The notes beneath the pieces are model-generated. The model saw nothing but the letters and a program-made list of their open reading frames with translations, did not search any database and had not been told where the DNA came from. A program made the position numbers and the translations under genes. Below, in pieces: positions 26,246 through 35,108 of a DNA stretch of 64,000 nt. Each line of letters starts with the position of its first letter. Positions within the stretch are counted from its first letter, which is position 1. Origin of the DNA: Nocardiopsis metallicus. GTDB taxonomy: Bacteria > Actinomycetota > Actinomycetes > Streptosporangiales > Streptosporangiaceae. Location: assembly GCF_014201115.1 (NCBI RefSeq), contig NZ_JACHDO010000001.1, forward strand, positions 2,046,001-2,110,000, given 5' to 3'.

Positions 26246-28117
26246 ATGCCCCAGCCCGAACCGTTCCGACGGCACGGTGCCCTGGCCCGGATCGGGTTAC
26301 TGGTCCTCGCCTTCACTCTGGCCGGGGTCGGAACCCTCGCCCTGGTCAACGCCCTGCCCTTCGACCCGGAACAACCCCTGGGACGGGCTGTTCGCTCGGG
26401 CACCCTCCTTCTGGTGGTCCTGCCGCTGGTCTGGTTCCTGTGCCGCTCGGCCGGAACCACGCTGTCCGCGATCGGAATGGCCACGCCCGGCAAGGCCTGG
26501 CCGCCGCTGCTCGCCGCCACCCTGACCTGCCTGGTCGTGCCCGCCCTGATCGTGGCCGCGGCCCTTCTCGTCGGCGACGCGACCCTCGGCGCCTCCCTGA
26601 CCCCGTCCCTGTTGGGCACGACCGCACTGGCCGCACTGCTCCTGGCCCTGCTGCTGGGCCCGCAGATCCTGGCCGAGGAACTGGTCTTCCGCGGCTACGT
26701 CCAGCACGTCCTGGGGTTCCGCCTGTCCCAGCTGACCGTGGTCCTGGCCCAGGCCGTGCTGTACGCGGGCGCGATGTCCCTGGTCCTGGGCGAGGTCGGC
26801 GACCTGTTCAACCTCGTACTGGCCGGGGTCTTCTTCGGGCTGCTGCGGATGACCACCGGCGGGATCTGGGCGGGCACGGGCGCCCGCCTGGCCCTGGCCG
26901 CCACCGCCGTCGTGCTGGACCGCGTCGGCATCGCCTTCGGTTCCCCCGCCTGGGAACCGGTGCTGAACATCGGTACCGGCGTGGCCACCTACCTGGTGGT
27001 CCGCTACCTGTTCGCCGCCCACCCCGAACTCGTCCAGGTCCCGGACCGGCAGCAGGAAGCGCTCCCCCGTCAACGGTTGTCCCTGCGCGGGATCATGTAC
27101 GACGTCGGCTCCAGCTACATGCCCGGCCAGAACTCACGCGAGCGGTGGAACCCCGAGGCGGTCCGCGAGGACATGCGGGTCATCCGCGAGGACCTGCACT
27201 GCACGACCGTCTCGCTCTTCGGCTACGACCTGAACCGTCTGGAGCAGGGCGCGCGTCTGGCCCTGATGCAGGGCCTGGACGTGTGGTTGCAGCCGCGTTC
27301 CGTTGACGCCCGGCACCCCGAGCTCATCGAACACGTGGGCGGCGCCGCCGAGGTGGCCGAACGGCTGATTTCCGAACACCCGGGCCGGGTCGTGCTCAAC
27401 GTGGGCTGTGAGCTGACCATCCTCAACCGCGGCATCCTCCCCGGCCGCGACATGGGCCGCAGGGCGGGCGCCCTGTACGTGTTCGCGATGTTCCCCGTGT
27501 ACCACAACCTCCGACTCAACAGACTGCTCCGCACGCTGGCCGCCACCGCCCGGAACCGCTTCTCCGGCCCGCTCTCCTACGGCGCGGGGACCTGGGAGGA
27601 GGTGGACTGGACCCCCTTCGACATCGTCGGGGTGGACTACTACTTCGACGAGATCACCCGAAGCTCCTACCGGCAGGGCCTGCGCACATTGCAGCGTTGG
27701 GACAAGCCGGTGGTGGTCACCGAGTTCGGCTGCTGCTCCTACCGGGGCGCCGAGGCCAAGGGCGGTTCGGGCGCCGACCCGATGGACTGGAGCGACCTGG
27801 ACGACCGCCGGGTGCGCGGCGACCTGGTCCGCGACGAGCGCGTGCAGGCCGACATGATCGAGTGGTCCATCGACGTCTACGAGACCGAGAACGTGCACGG
27901 GGCGTTCCTGTGCATGTTCGTCGAGGGCGACTGCCGCTACTCCCCCGACCCCACCCGGGACCTCGACATGGCCAGCTTCGGGATCGTGCGCCCGCCCGCC
28001 CTGGAATCGGGGCTGTCCCCCGACGACGGCCACTGGGAACCCAAGGAGGGCTTCCACGCCCTGGCCCGCCGCTACGGCTCGGAGGTCGGCAGCGCGGACG
28101 GCACGGGCCGGGCCTGA
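26246..28117 (+). CDS. CPBP-family membrane protease-like domain fused to a glycosidase-like barrel
   Basis: This is a 623-residue fusion. Residues 1-260 are a multi-pass membrane domain with the CPBP (Abi) protease motif EExxxR in AEELVFRGYVQHVL at about 150. Residues about 280-600 form a soluble TIM-barrel-like domain starting RGIMYDVGSSY, with candidate catalytic glutamates in VLNVGCELTI (about 395) and VVVTEFGCC (about 495) at barrel-strand ends, as in retaining glycosidases. Homologues of the soluble part are often labelled 'abortive infection protein', probably from such fusions. Controlled by the adjacent TetR. Its biological role is unknown. Confidence 0.78.
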   Translation: MPQPEPFRRHGALARIGLLVLAFTLAGVGTLALVNALPFDPEQPLGRAVRSGTLLLVVLPLVWFLCRSAGTTLSAIGMATPGKAWPPLLAATLTCLVVPALIVAAALLVGDATLGASLTPSLLGTTALAALLLALLLGPQILAEELVFRGYVQHVLGFRLSQLTVVLAQAVLYAGAMSLVLGEVGDLFNLVLAGVFFGLLRMTTGGIWAGTGARLALAATAVVLDRVGIAFGSPAWEPVLNIGTGVATYLVVRYLFAAHPELVQVPDRQQEALPRQRLSLRGIMYDVGSSYMPGQNSRERWNPEAVREDMRVIREDLHCTTVSLFGYDLNRLEQGARLALMQGLDVWLQPRSVDARHPELIEHVGGAAEVAERLISEHPGRVVLNVGCELTILNRGILPGRDMGRRAGALYVFAMFPVYHNLRLNRLLRTLAATARNRFSGPLSYGAGTWEEVDWTPFDIVGVDYYFDEITRSSYRQGLRTLQRWDKPVVVTEFGCCSYRGAEAKGGSGADPMDWSDLDDRRVRGDLVRDERVQADMIEWSIDVYETENVHGAFLCMFVEGDCRYSPDPTRDLDMASFGIVRPPALESGLSPDDGHWEPKEGFHALARRYGSEVGSADGTGRA

Positions 28118-28131
28118 GCCGGGGGCCGGGC

Positions 28132-29367
28132 TCACCCGCCGTGCGCGTCGCTCCGGGTGTCCGCTCGGGCGTGCGCCTGGGCGTCCTCCTGGCGTGCACG
28201 GCGCACCTCCAACTGCACCACACCCGCGGTAACCAGTGTCAACAGCGCGAGAGTGACCAGGATCGGGAGCATCGGCCCCAGGGCCAGCAGCACCAGCAGC
28301 ACCCCGACGGCGGCCACCCGCTTGACGTTGAACGTCCCGACGGTGCGCAGCGTGAACACGATCTGCCCCAGCAGGTAGAGCACGACACCGCCCACCAGCA
28401 CCACCAGGGGGATACCGGTCAGCGGATCCGCGAGGCGGTACCCGGGGTCGCCCACGTACGCCAGGGCCTTCTTGAGCCCCAGGGCGGTGAGCAGGATCCC
28501 GGCGACCAGCGGCAGGTGCAGATAACTGTAGGCGTCACGCGCCACCCGCTCCCGGCGTCCGGGCGGCAGCGCGGCCACGGCGTGCTCGGCCCTGGGCGCG
28601 CTCACCTGGAAGTAGGCCCGCCACAGCATCCCGGCCAGCCCCAGTCCGAGCGCGGCGGCCACCACGATCGGCCACGTCATCGCCAGCCCGGACACCCCGA
28701 AACCGATCGACAGCAGCGACTCGCCCAACGCGATGATCAGGATCAGCCCGTGCCGCTCGGCGAAGGCCCCCACCGACATGATCCGCCAGCCCCGCGAGCC
28801 CGCGATGTAGTTCCCGAGGTAGTCGGCCGCCAGCGCCACCGCCCACAGGGCCGTCTGCGCGGCGCCTTCGGTCCGGGTGGCGAGCAGCAGCAGGAAGGTC
28901 GCGAGCAGCATCGACGGGAGGAACCGCCACAGTTGGTTCCGAAGATCGGGGTCACCCGCGGAAACAAACCAGAACAGCACCAGGTGCACCATGCGGAACA
29001 CGAAGTAGCAGCCGACCACCAGAACGGGCCCCGAGAGACCGCCCGGCGCATCGTCGAACGCCTCGGGGATAGCGAGGGCGAACACGAACATGCTGGCCAT
29101 GGCCACGAACATGGCCAGCCGCCCGGTGCCCTCGTCCGCCTTGACCAGGTTCGCCACCCAGGAGAAGCAGACCCAGCTCCACCACAGCAGGGCGACGAGG
29201 AGCATCCCCCGCAGCACCCCGTGCCAGTTCAGGTCGGTCGCCATGAACTGGGTGACCTGGATCAGCGCGAAGACGAACACGAGGTCGAAGAAGAGTTCCA
29301 TCGGGGTCACCGACGCGTCTCGCCCCGTGAGCCGCAGTCCGTCGCGCAAGATTCCCATGCACGGCAT
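28132..29367 (-). CDS. Low temperature requirement protein A (LtrA) family
   Basis: This 411-residue membrane protein has about ten to twelve transmembrane segments and the family hallmarks TPMELFFDLVFVFALIQVTQ near the N-terminus and AERHGLILIIALGESLLSIG in the middle. LtrA was named in Listeria for growth at low temperature, but its biochemical role is not known. It converges on the CPBP fusion (14-bp gap) and lies 44 bp downstream of the acyl-CoA synthetase gene on the same strand. ATG 29358 is an alternative start three residues in. Confidence 0.87.
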   Translation of the reverse strand: MPCMGILRDGLRLTGRDASVTPMELFFDLVFVFALIQVTQFMATDLNWHGVLRGMLLVALLWWSWVCFSWVANLVKADEGTGRLAMFVAMASMFVFALAIPEAFDDAPGGLSGPVLVVGCYFVFRMVHLVLFWFVSAGDPDLRNQLWRFLPSMLLATFLLLLATRTEGAAQTALWAVALAADYLGNYIAGSRGWRIMSVGAFAERHGLILIIALGESLLSIGFGVSGLAMTWPIVVAAALGLGLAGMLWRAYFQVSAPRAEHAVAALPPGRRERVARDAYSYLHLPLVAGILLTALGLKKALAYVGDPGYRLADPLTGIPLVVLVGGVVLYLLGQIVFTLRTVGTFNVKRVAAVGVLLVLLALGPMLPILVTLALLTLVTAGVVQLEVRRARQEDAQAHARADTRSDAHGG

Positions 29368-29411
29368 TGTCAGCCCGGGGATTTACCCATGTCGAGGGAT
29401 CCCGCCCCGGG

Positions 29412-30941
29412 TCAGGCGCCGCGGTCGCGGAGTTCGCGTTTGAGGATCTTGCCCGAGGCGTTGCGGGGCAGTTCGGTGACCACCCGCACCGCCTTGGGCA
29501 CCTTGAACGGGGCCAGGCGCTCGCGCACGTGCTCGATCAGCAGGTCCGGCAGGGCTTCGGTGTCGGCCCCGGGGGCGGGCACCACGTAGGCGGTGACCGC
29601 CTCGATCCACTTGTCGTCGGCCACCCCGACCACCGCGGCCTCGGCCACGCCCGGGTGGGCGAACAGCACGTCCTCGATCTCCCGGGAGGCCACCAGCACG
29701 CCGCCGGTGTTGATGACGTCCTTGATCCGGTCGACCACCTCGATGTAGCCCTCGGCGTCGGCGCGCACCAGGTCCCCGGAGTGGAACCAGCCGCCGCGGA
29801 AGGCCTCCTCGGTCTCCTCTGGTTTGTCCCAGTAGCCCAGGCACAGCTGGGGTGAGCGGTAGACCACCTCGCCGAGCTCGCCCGGGGCGACGCCCTCGCC
29901 CTTGTCGTCCACCACCCGCAGCTCCACGAACAGCGCCGAGCGCCCGGCCGAGGCGGGCCGGTCCGCGTGCTCCTCGGGACGCAGCACGGTGGCCAGCGGG
30001 CCGATCTCGCTCTGCCCGAAGCAGTTGTACAAGCCCAGTCCGGGCAGGGCGGAGCGGAGCTTGTCCAGGACCGGGCCGGGCATGATGGAGGCCCCGTAGT
30101 AGGCCTTGCGCAGGCTGGACAGGTCCCGGTCGGTGAAAGCGGGGTGGTTGGCCATCGCCACCCACAGCGTCGGGGCCGCGAAGAACGCCCCGTGGCCGTC
30201 GGCCTCGATCCGGTTCAGCAGGTCGGTGGGGTCGGGCGCCTCCACCAGGGTGTTGCGGGCGCCCACCGCCAGCCACGGCATGAGGAAGACGTGCATCTGG
30301 GCGCTGTGGTAGAGCGGCATCGCGTGCAGCGGATTGTCCCCGGCGTCCAGGTCCAGTCCGACCAGGCACGACAGGTATTCGTGCACCAGCGCCCGGTGGG
30401 TCATCATGGCGCCCTTGGGCCGGGAGGTGGTACCGGAGGTGTAGAGCAGCTGGACCAGGTCGGTGTCGGCCACCCGCACGTCCAGCTCCGGCACCGGCCC
30501 TTCGGAGGCTTCGGCCAGCAGCGACCCGGGGCCGTCCCGCAGTTCCAGGACCTGCTCCACCCCGGTCTCGGCACGCAGGGCGTCCACGGCCGAACACAGC
30601 GCGGGATCGGCCAGCACCACCGTGCTGCCGGACTGCTCCAACAGATAGGCGAGCTCCTCGCCTTGGAGGGCGAAATTGACCGGTACGTGCACCAGCCCGG
30701 CCCGCGCACAGGCCAGGTAGCCGATCAGGTAGGCATCGGAGTTCTTCCCGTAGGCCGCGACCCGGTCGCCCTTGACCGCCCCCAGCCCCAGCAGCCGCGC
30801 GGCGGCCCGGGTGACCGCGTCGTCCAGTGCGGCGTAGGTCCACTCCCGGTCACCGAAGACCAGCGCGGTGCTGGCGGGGGTCCGGGCCGCGCTCCGCCGC
30901 AGGATGTCGTCCACGCGGCTGGAGGTCGTCAGAACGGTCAT
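29412..30941 (-). CDS. Acyl-CoA synthetase (AMP-binding, class I adenylate-forming)
   Basis: This 509-residue ligase activates a carboxylic acid with ATP and CoA. It has the phosphate loop LLYTSGTTSRPKGA at about 165-178, the A5 motif YNCFGQSEIG at about 300, the GWFHSGDLVRADAEGY motif at about 385-400, and the C-terminal catalytic lysine in PRNASGKILKRELRD (about 493-507). Length and motifs match fatty/aryl acyl-CoA ligases. The substrate is unknown. It is cytoplasmic and possibly in one transcript with ltrA. Confidence 0.9.
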   Translation of the reverse strand: MTVLTTSSRVDDILRRSAARTPASTALVFGDREWTYAALDDAVTRAAARLLGLGAVKGDRVAAYGKNSDAYLIGYLACARAGLVHVPVNFALQGEELAYLLEQSGSTVVLADPALCSAVDALRAETGVEQVLELRDGPGSLLAEASEGPVPELDVRVADTDLVQLLYTSGTTSRPKGAMMTHRALVHEYLSCLVGLDLDAGDNPLHAMPLYHSAQMHVFLMPWLAVGARNTLVEAPDPTDLLNRIEADGHGAFFAAPTLWVAMANHPAFTDRDLSSLRKAYYGASIMPGPVLDKLRSALPGLGLYNCFGQSEIGPLATVLRPEEHADRPASAGRSALFVELRVVDDKGEGVAPGELGEVVYRSPQLCLGYWDKPEETEEAFRGGWFHSGDLVRADAEGYIEVVDRIKDVINTGGVLVASREIEDVLFAHPGVAEAAVVGVADDKWIEAVTAYVVPAPGADTEALPDLLIEHVRERLAPFKVPKAVRVVTELPRNASGKILKRELRDRGA

Positions 30942-31158
30942 GGCACCTGTCTCTTACCGACGGCAAGGCCCGGGGGCGGGCCGCGAACACAGGACCATCC
31001 TGTTGCGGCCCGCCGGATCCGCGCAAGCCCCGAGCTCTCCGCGGTTCCGGCGCCGACCGGACACGTTGTCCACAGGCTGGCAGGACGCCTCTTGCGGGCG
31101 GGTGTCCCATCGTCATACGTTTTGCCTGATTCATCGGGCTGGGTGAGCTGGGAGTGAC

Positions 31159-32079
31159 ATGAGGATCCTTGTCGTGGGTGCGGGAGCGGTCGGCGGCTAC
31201 TTCGGCGGGCGGCTCGTCCAGGCCGGGCGCGACGTCGACTTCCTGGTGCGGCCCGCCCGTGCCGAGCTCCTCAACGAGCACGGCCTGAACATCCGCTCCG
31301 TGGACGGGAGCACCGAGAACATCCGCGTCCGGGCGGTCACCAAGGACCAGCTCACCGCCGACTACGACCTGGTGCTGCTCTCGGTCAAGTCCTACGGGCT
31401 GGAGGGCGCCGTCGAGGACCTCGCCCCGGCGGTGGGACCGCGGACCGTGGTGGTGCCCTTCCTCAACGGCATGCGCCATCTGGACGTCCTGGTCGAACGC
31501 TTCGGCGAGGACCGCGTCTACGGCGGGGTGTGCATGGTGATGACCCGCCTGGACGAGCGGGGCGGCATCGTGGAGGTCGGGAAGATGGGCGAGCTCGTCT
31601 ACGGCCCGCTCTCCGACTCCCCCGTGATCGGCCTGGACCAGGTCCACGGCGCCCTGGAGGAGGCGGGGTTCACCGCCCGGCCCACCAAGGAGATCCGCCA
31701 GGAGATGTGGGACAAGTGGGTCTTCCTGGCCAGTCTGGGCGCCGTCACCTGCCTGATGCGAGCCCCTATCGGCCGGGTCAACCGCGCACCGGGCGGTTCG
31801 GAGTTCAGCGCCGGAATGTTCGCCGAGGCCATAGCCGTGGCGACCGCCGCCGGGTACCCGCCCAGTGACCGGATCCGGGGGTTCGCCGACAAGGTCATCT
31901 CCGACACCGAACGGGAGACCTCCACCTCCATGTACTGGGACCTCACCCACGACAACCCGGTGGAGGGCGACCACATCGTCGGCGACCTGGTCGCCCGGGG
32001 CAGAGAGCTCGGGGTTCCCACCCCGCTGTTCTCCCTGGCCCGCACCCACCTGAGCGTCTACTCCGCCGCCCGGGGCTGA
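31159..32079 (+). CDS. Ketopantoate reductase family protein (PanE/ApbA-like)
   Basis: This 306-residue NADPH-dependent reductase has the Rossmann motif VGAGAVGGYFGG at about 6-17 and the family catalytic lysine in MWDKWVFLASLGAVTC at about 186. A C-terminal helical domain carries the conserved STSMYWDL segment (about 254-261). True PanE makes pantoate for coenzyme A, but actinobacteria carry several paralogues, so the substrate is unproven. It stands alone between divergent and convergent neighbours. Confidence 0.85.
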   Translation: MRILVVGAGAVGGYFGGRLVQAGRDVDFLVRPARAELLNEHGLNIRSVDGSTENIRVRAVTKDQLTADYDLVLLSVKSYGLEGAVEDLAPAVGPRTVVVPFLNGMRHLDVLVERFGEDRVYGGVCMVMTRLDERGGIVEVGKMGELVYGPLSDSPVIGLDQVHGALEEAGFTARPTKEIRQEMWDKWVFLASLGAVTCLMRAPIGRVNRAPGGSEFSAGMFAEAIAVATAAGYPPSDRIRGFADKVISDTERETSTSMYWDLTHDNPVEGDHIVGDLVARGRELGVPTPLFSLARTHLSVYSAARG

Positions 32080-32246
32080 TGGCGGGCAGGGAGCTGAGCG
32101 GTGCGACCGCAGGAGGACACGCCGAAGCGGCAGTGCGGGGAGGATTTCCCGAAGGCCCGGTGTGACCTGGGTTCTTCACGTCCAGTACGCACCGCAGCCG
32201 TCGTCCGCCCCGCACGCGACGCGACAGCGGTTGGCACAATCGCGGC

Positions 32247-32768
32247 ATGTCAGTCCTCGACAGAGCCACCTTCAGACGGCTGGTGCTCCTGCCCCCGGCG
32301 TGTCTGCTCCTGACCTCGTGCATGGCCCAAGGCGGTGCCGTGGGCGCGGTCGCCACCGGTCACTTCTCCGCCCGCCACCAGTTCCCCGTCGTCATGATCT
32401 CCTGGTGCGGCGACAGCCCTCCCGCCCGGATCGACCTGACCGCGGAGGACCACGGGTGGCGCCTGAGCACCACCCGTGACTTCCCCGGCCACGAACTCGA
32501 GGTGGACCTGGCCGCCCCCGGCGAGGACTGGAACATCACCGACACCGACGGGGCCGCGACCTACCGGGTCGTTCCGGCCTCGCCGGACACCGAGTACACG
32601 CTGGGGGTGACCTCCGCCGCCGCGCTCGACAGCGACACCGAGCACGACATCGCAGCGTTGAACTTCGACACCGAACTCCTGGCAGCGGACGATGGTGTGT
32701 ACGTGGGTACGGACGAAGGTGGCGAAGGCACCTTGATGAGAGCCGGTGAATTCCCGCCCGAGTGCTGA
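32247..32768 (+). CDS. Putative lipoprotein
   Basis: This 173-residue protein has a basic N-terminus, a hydrophobic stretch and a lipobox LTSC (Cys at about 25). The mature part is an acidic, beta-rich single domain with one later Cys pair candidate (SWCGDS and the penultimate residue). I do not recognise a family. It probably faces the cell exterior. It converges on the SDR gene. Confidence 0.65.
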   Translation: MSVLDRATFRRLVLLPPACLLLTSCMAQGGAVGAVATGHFSARHQFPVVMISWCGDSPPARIDLTAEDHGWRLSTTRDFPGHELEVDLAAPGEDWNITDTDGAATYRVVPASPDTEYTLGVTSAAALDSDTEHDIAALNFDTELLAADDGVYVGTDEGGEGTLMRAGEFPPEC

Positions 32769-32807
32769 CGCGGCGCCGCAACGGCGGCGCGGAAGGATGG
32801 CGCGCGG

Positions 32808-33665
32808 TCAGGCGAGGCGGCGCAGAGTCTCGGTCACCGGGGTGGTGGGGCGGCCGAGCAGTTCGCTCAGTGAGCTCGTGGTGTGGGAGAGTTCGCCGTC
32901 CCGGATGTTGCCGTCCACCCCGACCAGGAAGTCGGCCAGCCCCGCGTCCAGGCCGGCGGCGAGCAGCGCCGCCCTGTGCTCGTCGGAGCTCAGGTCACGG
33001 TAGGCGACCTCGCGGCCCAGGATCTCGCTGAGGTAGCCGGCCAGTTCGTCGTTGGTCCAGGCGGTGTCTCCGGTGAGCTCCAGGACGGTACCGTCATGCG
33101 GCACGGGGTCGGCCAGCACCACCGCGGCGGCCTCGGCCAGGTCCACGCGGGAGGCACTGGCGATGCGCCCCTGGCCCGCGCTGCCGACGAAGAAGCCGTG
33201 TGCGCGGGCCTGCTCCAGGGTCTGGCCGTAGAGCTCGCTGTACCAGCCGTTGCGCAGAATGGTGTGGTTCAGCCCGGAGGCGGCGAGGATCTCCTCGGTC
33301 GCCTTGTGCTCGGGAGCCAGGATCAGCGTGGTGTCGCTCGCCCTGGGCGCGCTGGTGTAGACGAGGTGCCCGACCCCGACCTCCTTCGCGGCCTCGACGG
33401 CGTTGCGGTGCTGCTCCACCCGCTTGCCGAGTTCGGAGCCGGAGACCAGGAGCACGGTGTCCGCGCCCTCGAAGGCCTCACGCAGTGAGGCCCGGTCCCC
33501 GAAGTCGGCGCGGCGGACGGTCACACCGCGTTCGGCGAGGTCGGCCAGTTTTTCGATACTCCGGCCGGTGGCGGTGACCTCCGCCGCCGGGTACCCCCGC
33601 TCCAGGAGGGACTCGACGACGAGGCGGCCCAGGTGGCCGGTGGCTCCGGTGACGACGACGGACAT
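32808..33665 (-). CDS. NmrA-like NAD(P)H:quinone oxidoreductase (QorB-type SDR)
   Basis: This 285-residue atypical short-chain reductase has GATGHLG at about 7-13 and YTSAPRASDT in place of the classical YxxxK. The ILRNGWYSELY segment is typical of QorB-like quinone oxidoreductases. It likely reduces quinones with NADPH. It is divergent from an HxlR regulator whose lone N-terminal cysteine suits thiol sensing of quinones. The same pairing is known for the quinone-sensing QorR/qor2 system of Corynebacterium. Confidence 0.83.
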   Translation of the reverse strand: MSVVVTGATGHLGRLVVESLLERGYPAAEVTATGRSIEKLADLAERGVTVRRADFGDRASLREAFEGADTVLLVSGSELGKRVEQHRNAVEAAKEVGVGHLVYTSAPRASDTTLILAPEHKATEEILAASGLNHTILRNGWYSELYGQTLEQARAHGFFVGSAGQGRIASASRVDLAEAAAVVLADPVPHDGTVLELTGDTAWTNDELAGYLSEILGREVAYRDLSSDEHRAALLAAGLDAGLADFLVGVDGNIRDGELSHTTSSLSELLGRPTTPVTETLRRLA

Positions 33666-33782
33666 GGGGGTTTCCCTTCACGGTGGCCGGGTCTCTTCTC
33701 CCGGCGGTTCCTTCCTGTCCAACGAGTCACTCCTTTCGCACATTCCAATGAGATGGTACGCACCTTTTGGTAAGTTAGGAGG

Positions 33783-34202
33783 ATGAGTCCATCAGCGAGC
33801 AAGGACACCGGGAAGAACACGAAGGACGCGGCCGCGGAGCCGACCCGGCTCCCCCGCATCGGCGGGCGCCAGCTCCCAGCCGACTGCCCGCAGCGCGCCC
33901 TGCTCCGCGACGTGACCAGCAAATGGGGCGTCCTGGTCCTGGTCGCGCTGTCCGAGGGGCCCCGGCGCTGGAGCGACCTGCGCCACGGGATCGACGGCAT
34001 CAGCGAGAAGATGCTCGCCCAGACCCTGCGCGCCCTGGAGGCGGACGGCCTGCTGTTCCGCGATGCCCGGCCGGTGGTCCCGCCCTACGTCGAGTACGGC
34101 CTGACCAGCGACGGCCGCGAGGTCACCGCACTCCTGCTTCCCCTGCTGGACTGGGTCGAGGGGTACACCACCCAGGGCAGGAGCACGGCCTTTCCCGGGT
34201 GA
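33783..34202 (+). CDS. HxlR/DUF24 family redox-type regulator
   Basis: This 139-residue winged-helix protein has the family core (LLRDVTSKWGVLVLVALSEG, then RWSDLRHGIDGISEKMLAQT). A single cysteine in LPADCPQRALL corresponds to the sensing Cys of thiol-based DUF24 regulators such as QorR. It probably represses the divergent quinone reductase. AGGAGG at 33777-33782 directly touches the ATG at 33783, an abnormally short spacing, so either the start is misplaced or translation is weak or leaderless. Confidence 0.85.
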   Translation: MSPSASKDTGKNTKDAAAEPTRLPRIGGRQLPADCPQRALLRDVTSKWGVLVLVALSEGPRRWSDLRHGIDGISEKMLAQTLRALEADGLLFRDARPVVPPYVEYGLTSDGREVTALLLPLLDWVEGYTTQGRSTAFPG

Positions 34203-34383
34203 CCCGATCCAAGATTGATGCGAATCAAAAACATCCGCCACCTTTACGCCATAGATCACAATTGTCCGATTCAAGGGGGTGTTGCGCGCCACGCGCCAGC
34301 CGGAGGAACCCGGGTGAACCGTCCGGAGATCACCGGCGTCCTATGTACGTCCAGCTCATCTCGGTGAAAAGGTGATTCCCGCC

Positions 34384-34884
34384 GTGTCCACAGCGCGCTC
34401 GCCCCTCCCCCTCGCCCTGGTGGCCGTCTCCCTTCTCACCGCGTGCGGCGGCGTGCTGGGGCAGGCGGATGCCCTCCCGGGCAGGGGTGAGGTGATCGGC
34501 GTCGGCGACGACCCGCGCGTCCTCGTACACGACTTCAACTGGGCGGTGGAGGCCATGATCATCGGGGAGCTGGAGTACCTGCCCGAGCCCGGCTGCCTGA
34601 TCATCAACCTTCGGGACGAGGCCACCGGGGAGACCGTGGGCTCGGCTGCTCCCGTGTGGCCCAAGAACGTCGAGCCGCTCATGGAGGAGGAGAGGGGCGG
34701 GGTCAGTGAACCGACCGTCGGCCCGATCCTCGACGGAGACCCGGTCTACGCCGGGGGCGGCTCCGTCAGCGGCGGCCCGACCTGGGAGGTGGACCTGACC
34801 GGGGAGTGTGTTCCGGGCGGTGAGTACATCGTCCTCACCGAGGACTCCTTCCAGGCCGAACCGTTCGACCTGAGCTCTCCCTGA
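34384..34884 (+). CDS. Putative lipoprotein
   Basis: This 166-residue protein has a signal peptide and the lipobox LTAC (SLLTACGG, Cys at about 21). The mature domain is acidic with one Cys in the middle and one near the end, probably forming a disulfide. I chose the GTG at 34384 because AAGGTGA lies 8 nt upstream; a GTG at 34372 is possible. The 180 bp upstream contain AT-rich promoter-like sequence. No family was recognised. Confidence 0.65.
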   Translation: MSTARSPLPLALVAVSLLTACGGVLGQADALPGRGEVIGVGDDPRVLVHDFNWAVEAMIIGELEYLPEPGCLIINLRDEATGETVGSAAPVWPKNVEPLMEEERGGVSEPTVGPILDGDPVYAGGGSVSGGPTWEVDLTGECVPGGEYIVLTEDSFQAEPFDLSSP

Positions 34885-34930
34885 ACATCGGGCACCGGCG
34901 CGGACGGTACACGCCGGCGCACCGCCTCGG

Positions 34931-34950
34931 ACGTGCCCCGTAGGGCACGT
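34931..34950. terminator. Hairpin between convergent genes
   Basis: ACGTGCCC and GGGCACGT flank a CGTA loop, a perfect 8-bp stem between the lipoprotein gene and the convergent ABC transporter operon. Confidence 0.6.
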
Positions 34951-35108
34951 GGCCGTCCTCGGCCCCTGCCCGAGGCGCTGCACGGCCCATCAGGCCGGTG
35001 GGCGCCGCCGAGGCATTGCACCGGGATTGTGGTCGGGGAAGGCCGATTCACCGAGCGGTGCGCTGGAACGACCCGACTGCCGCCGCCCCGGTCCGCGTCA
35101 GAGCCGGA

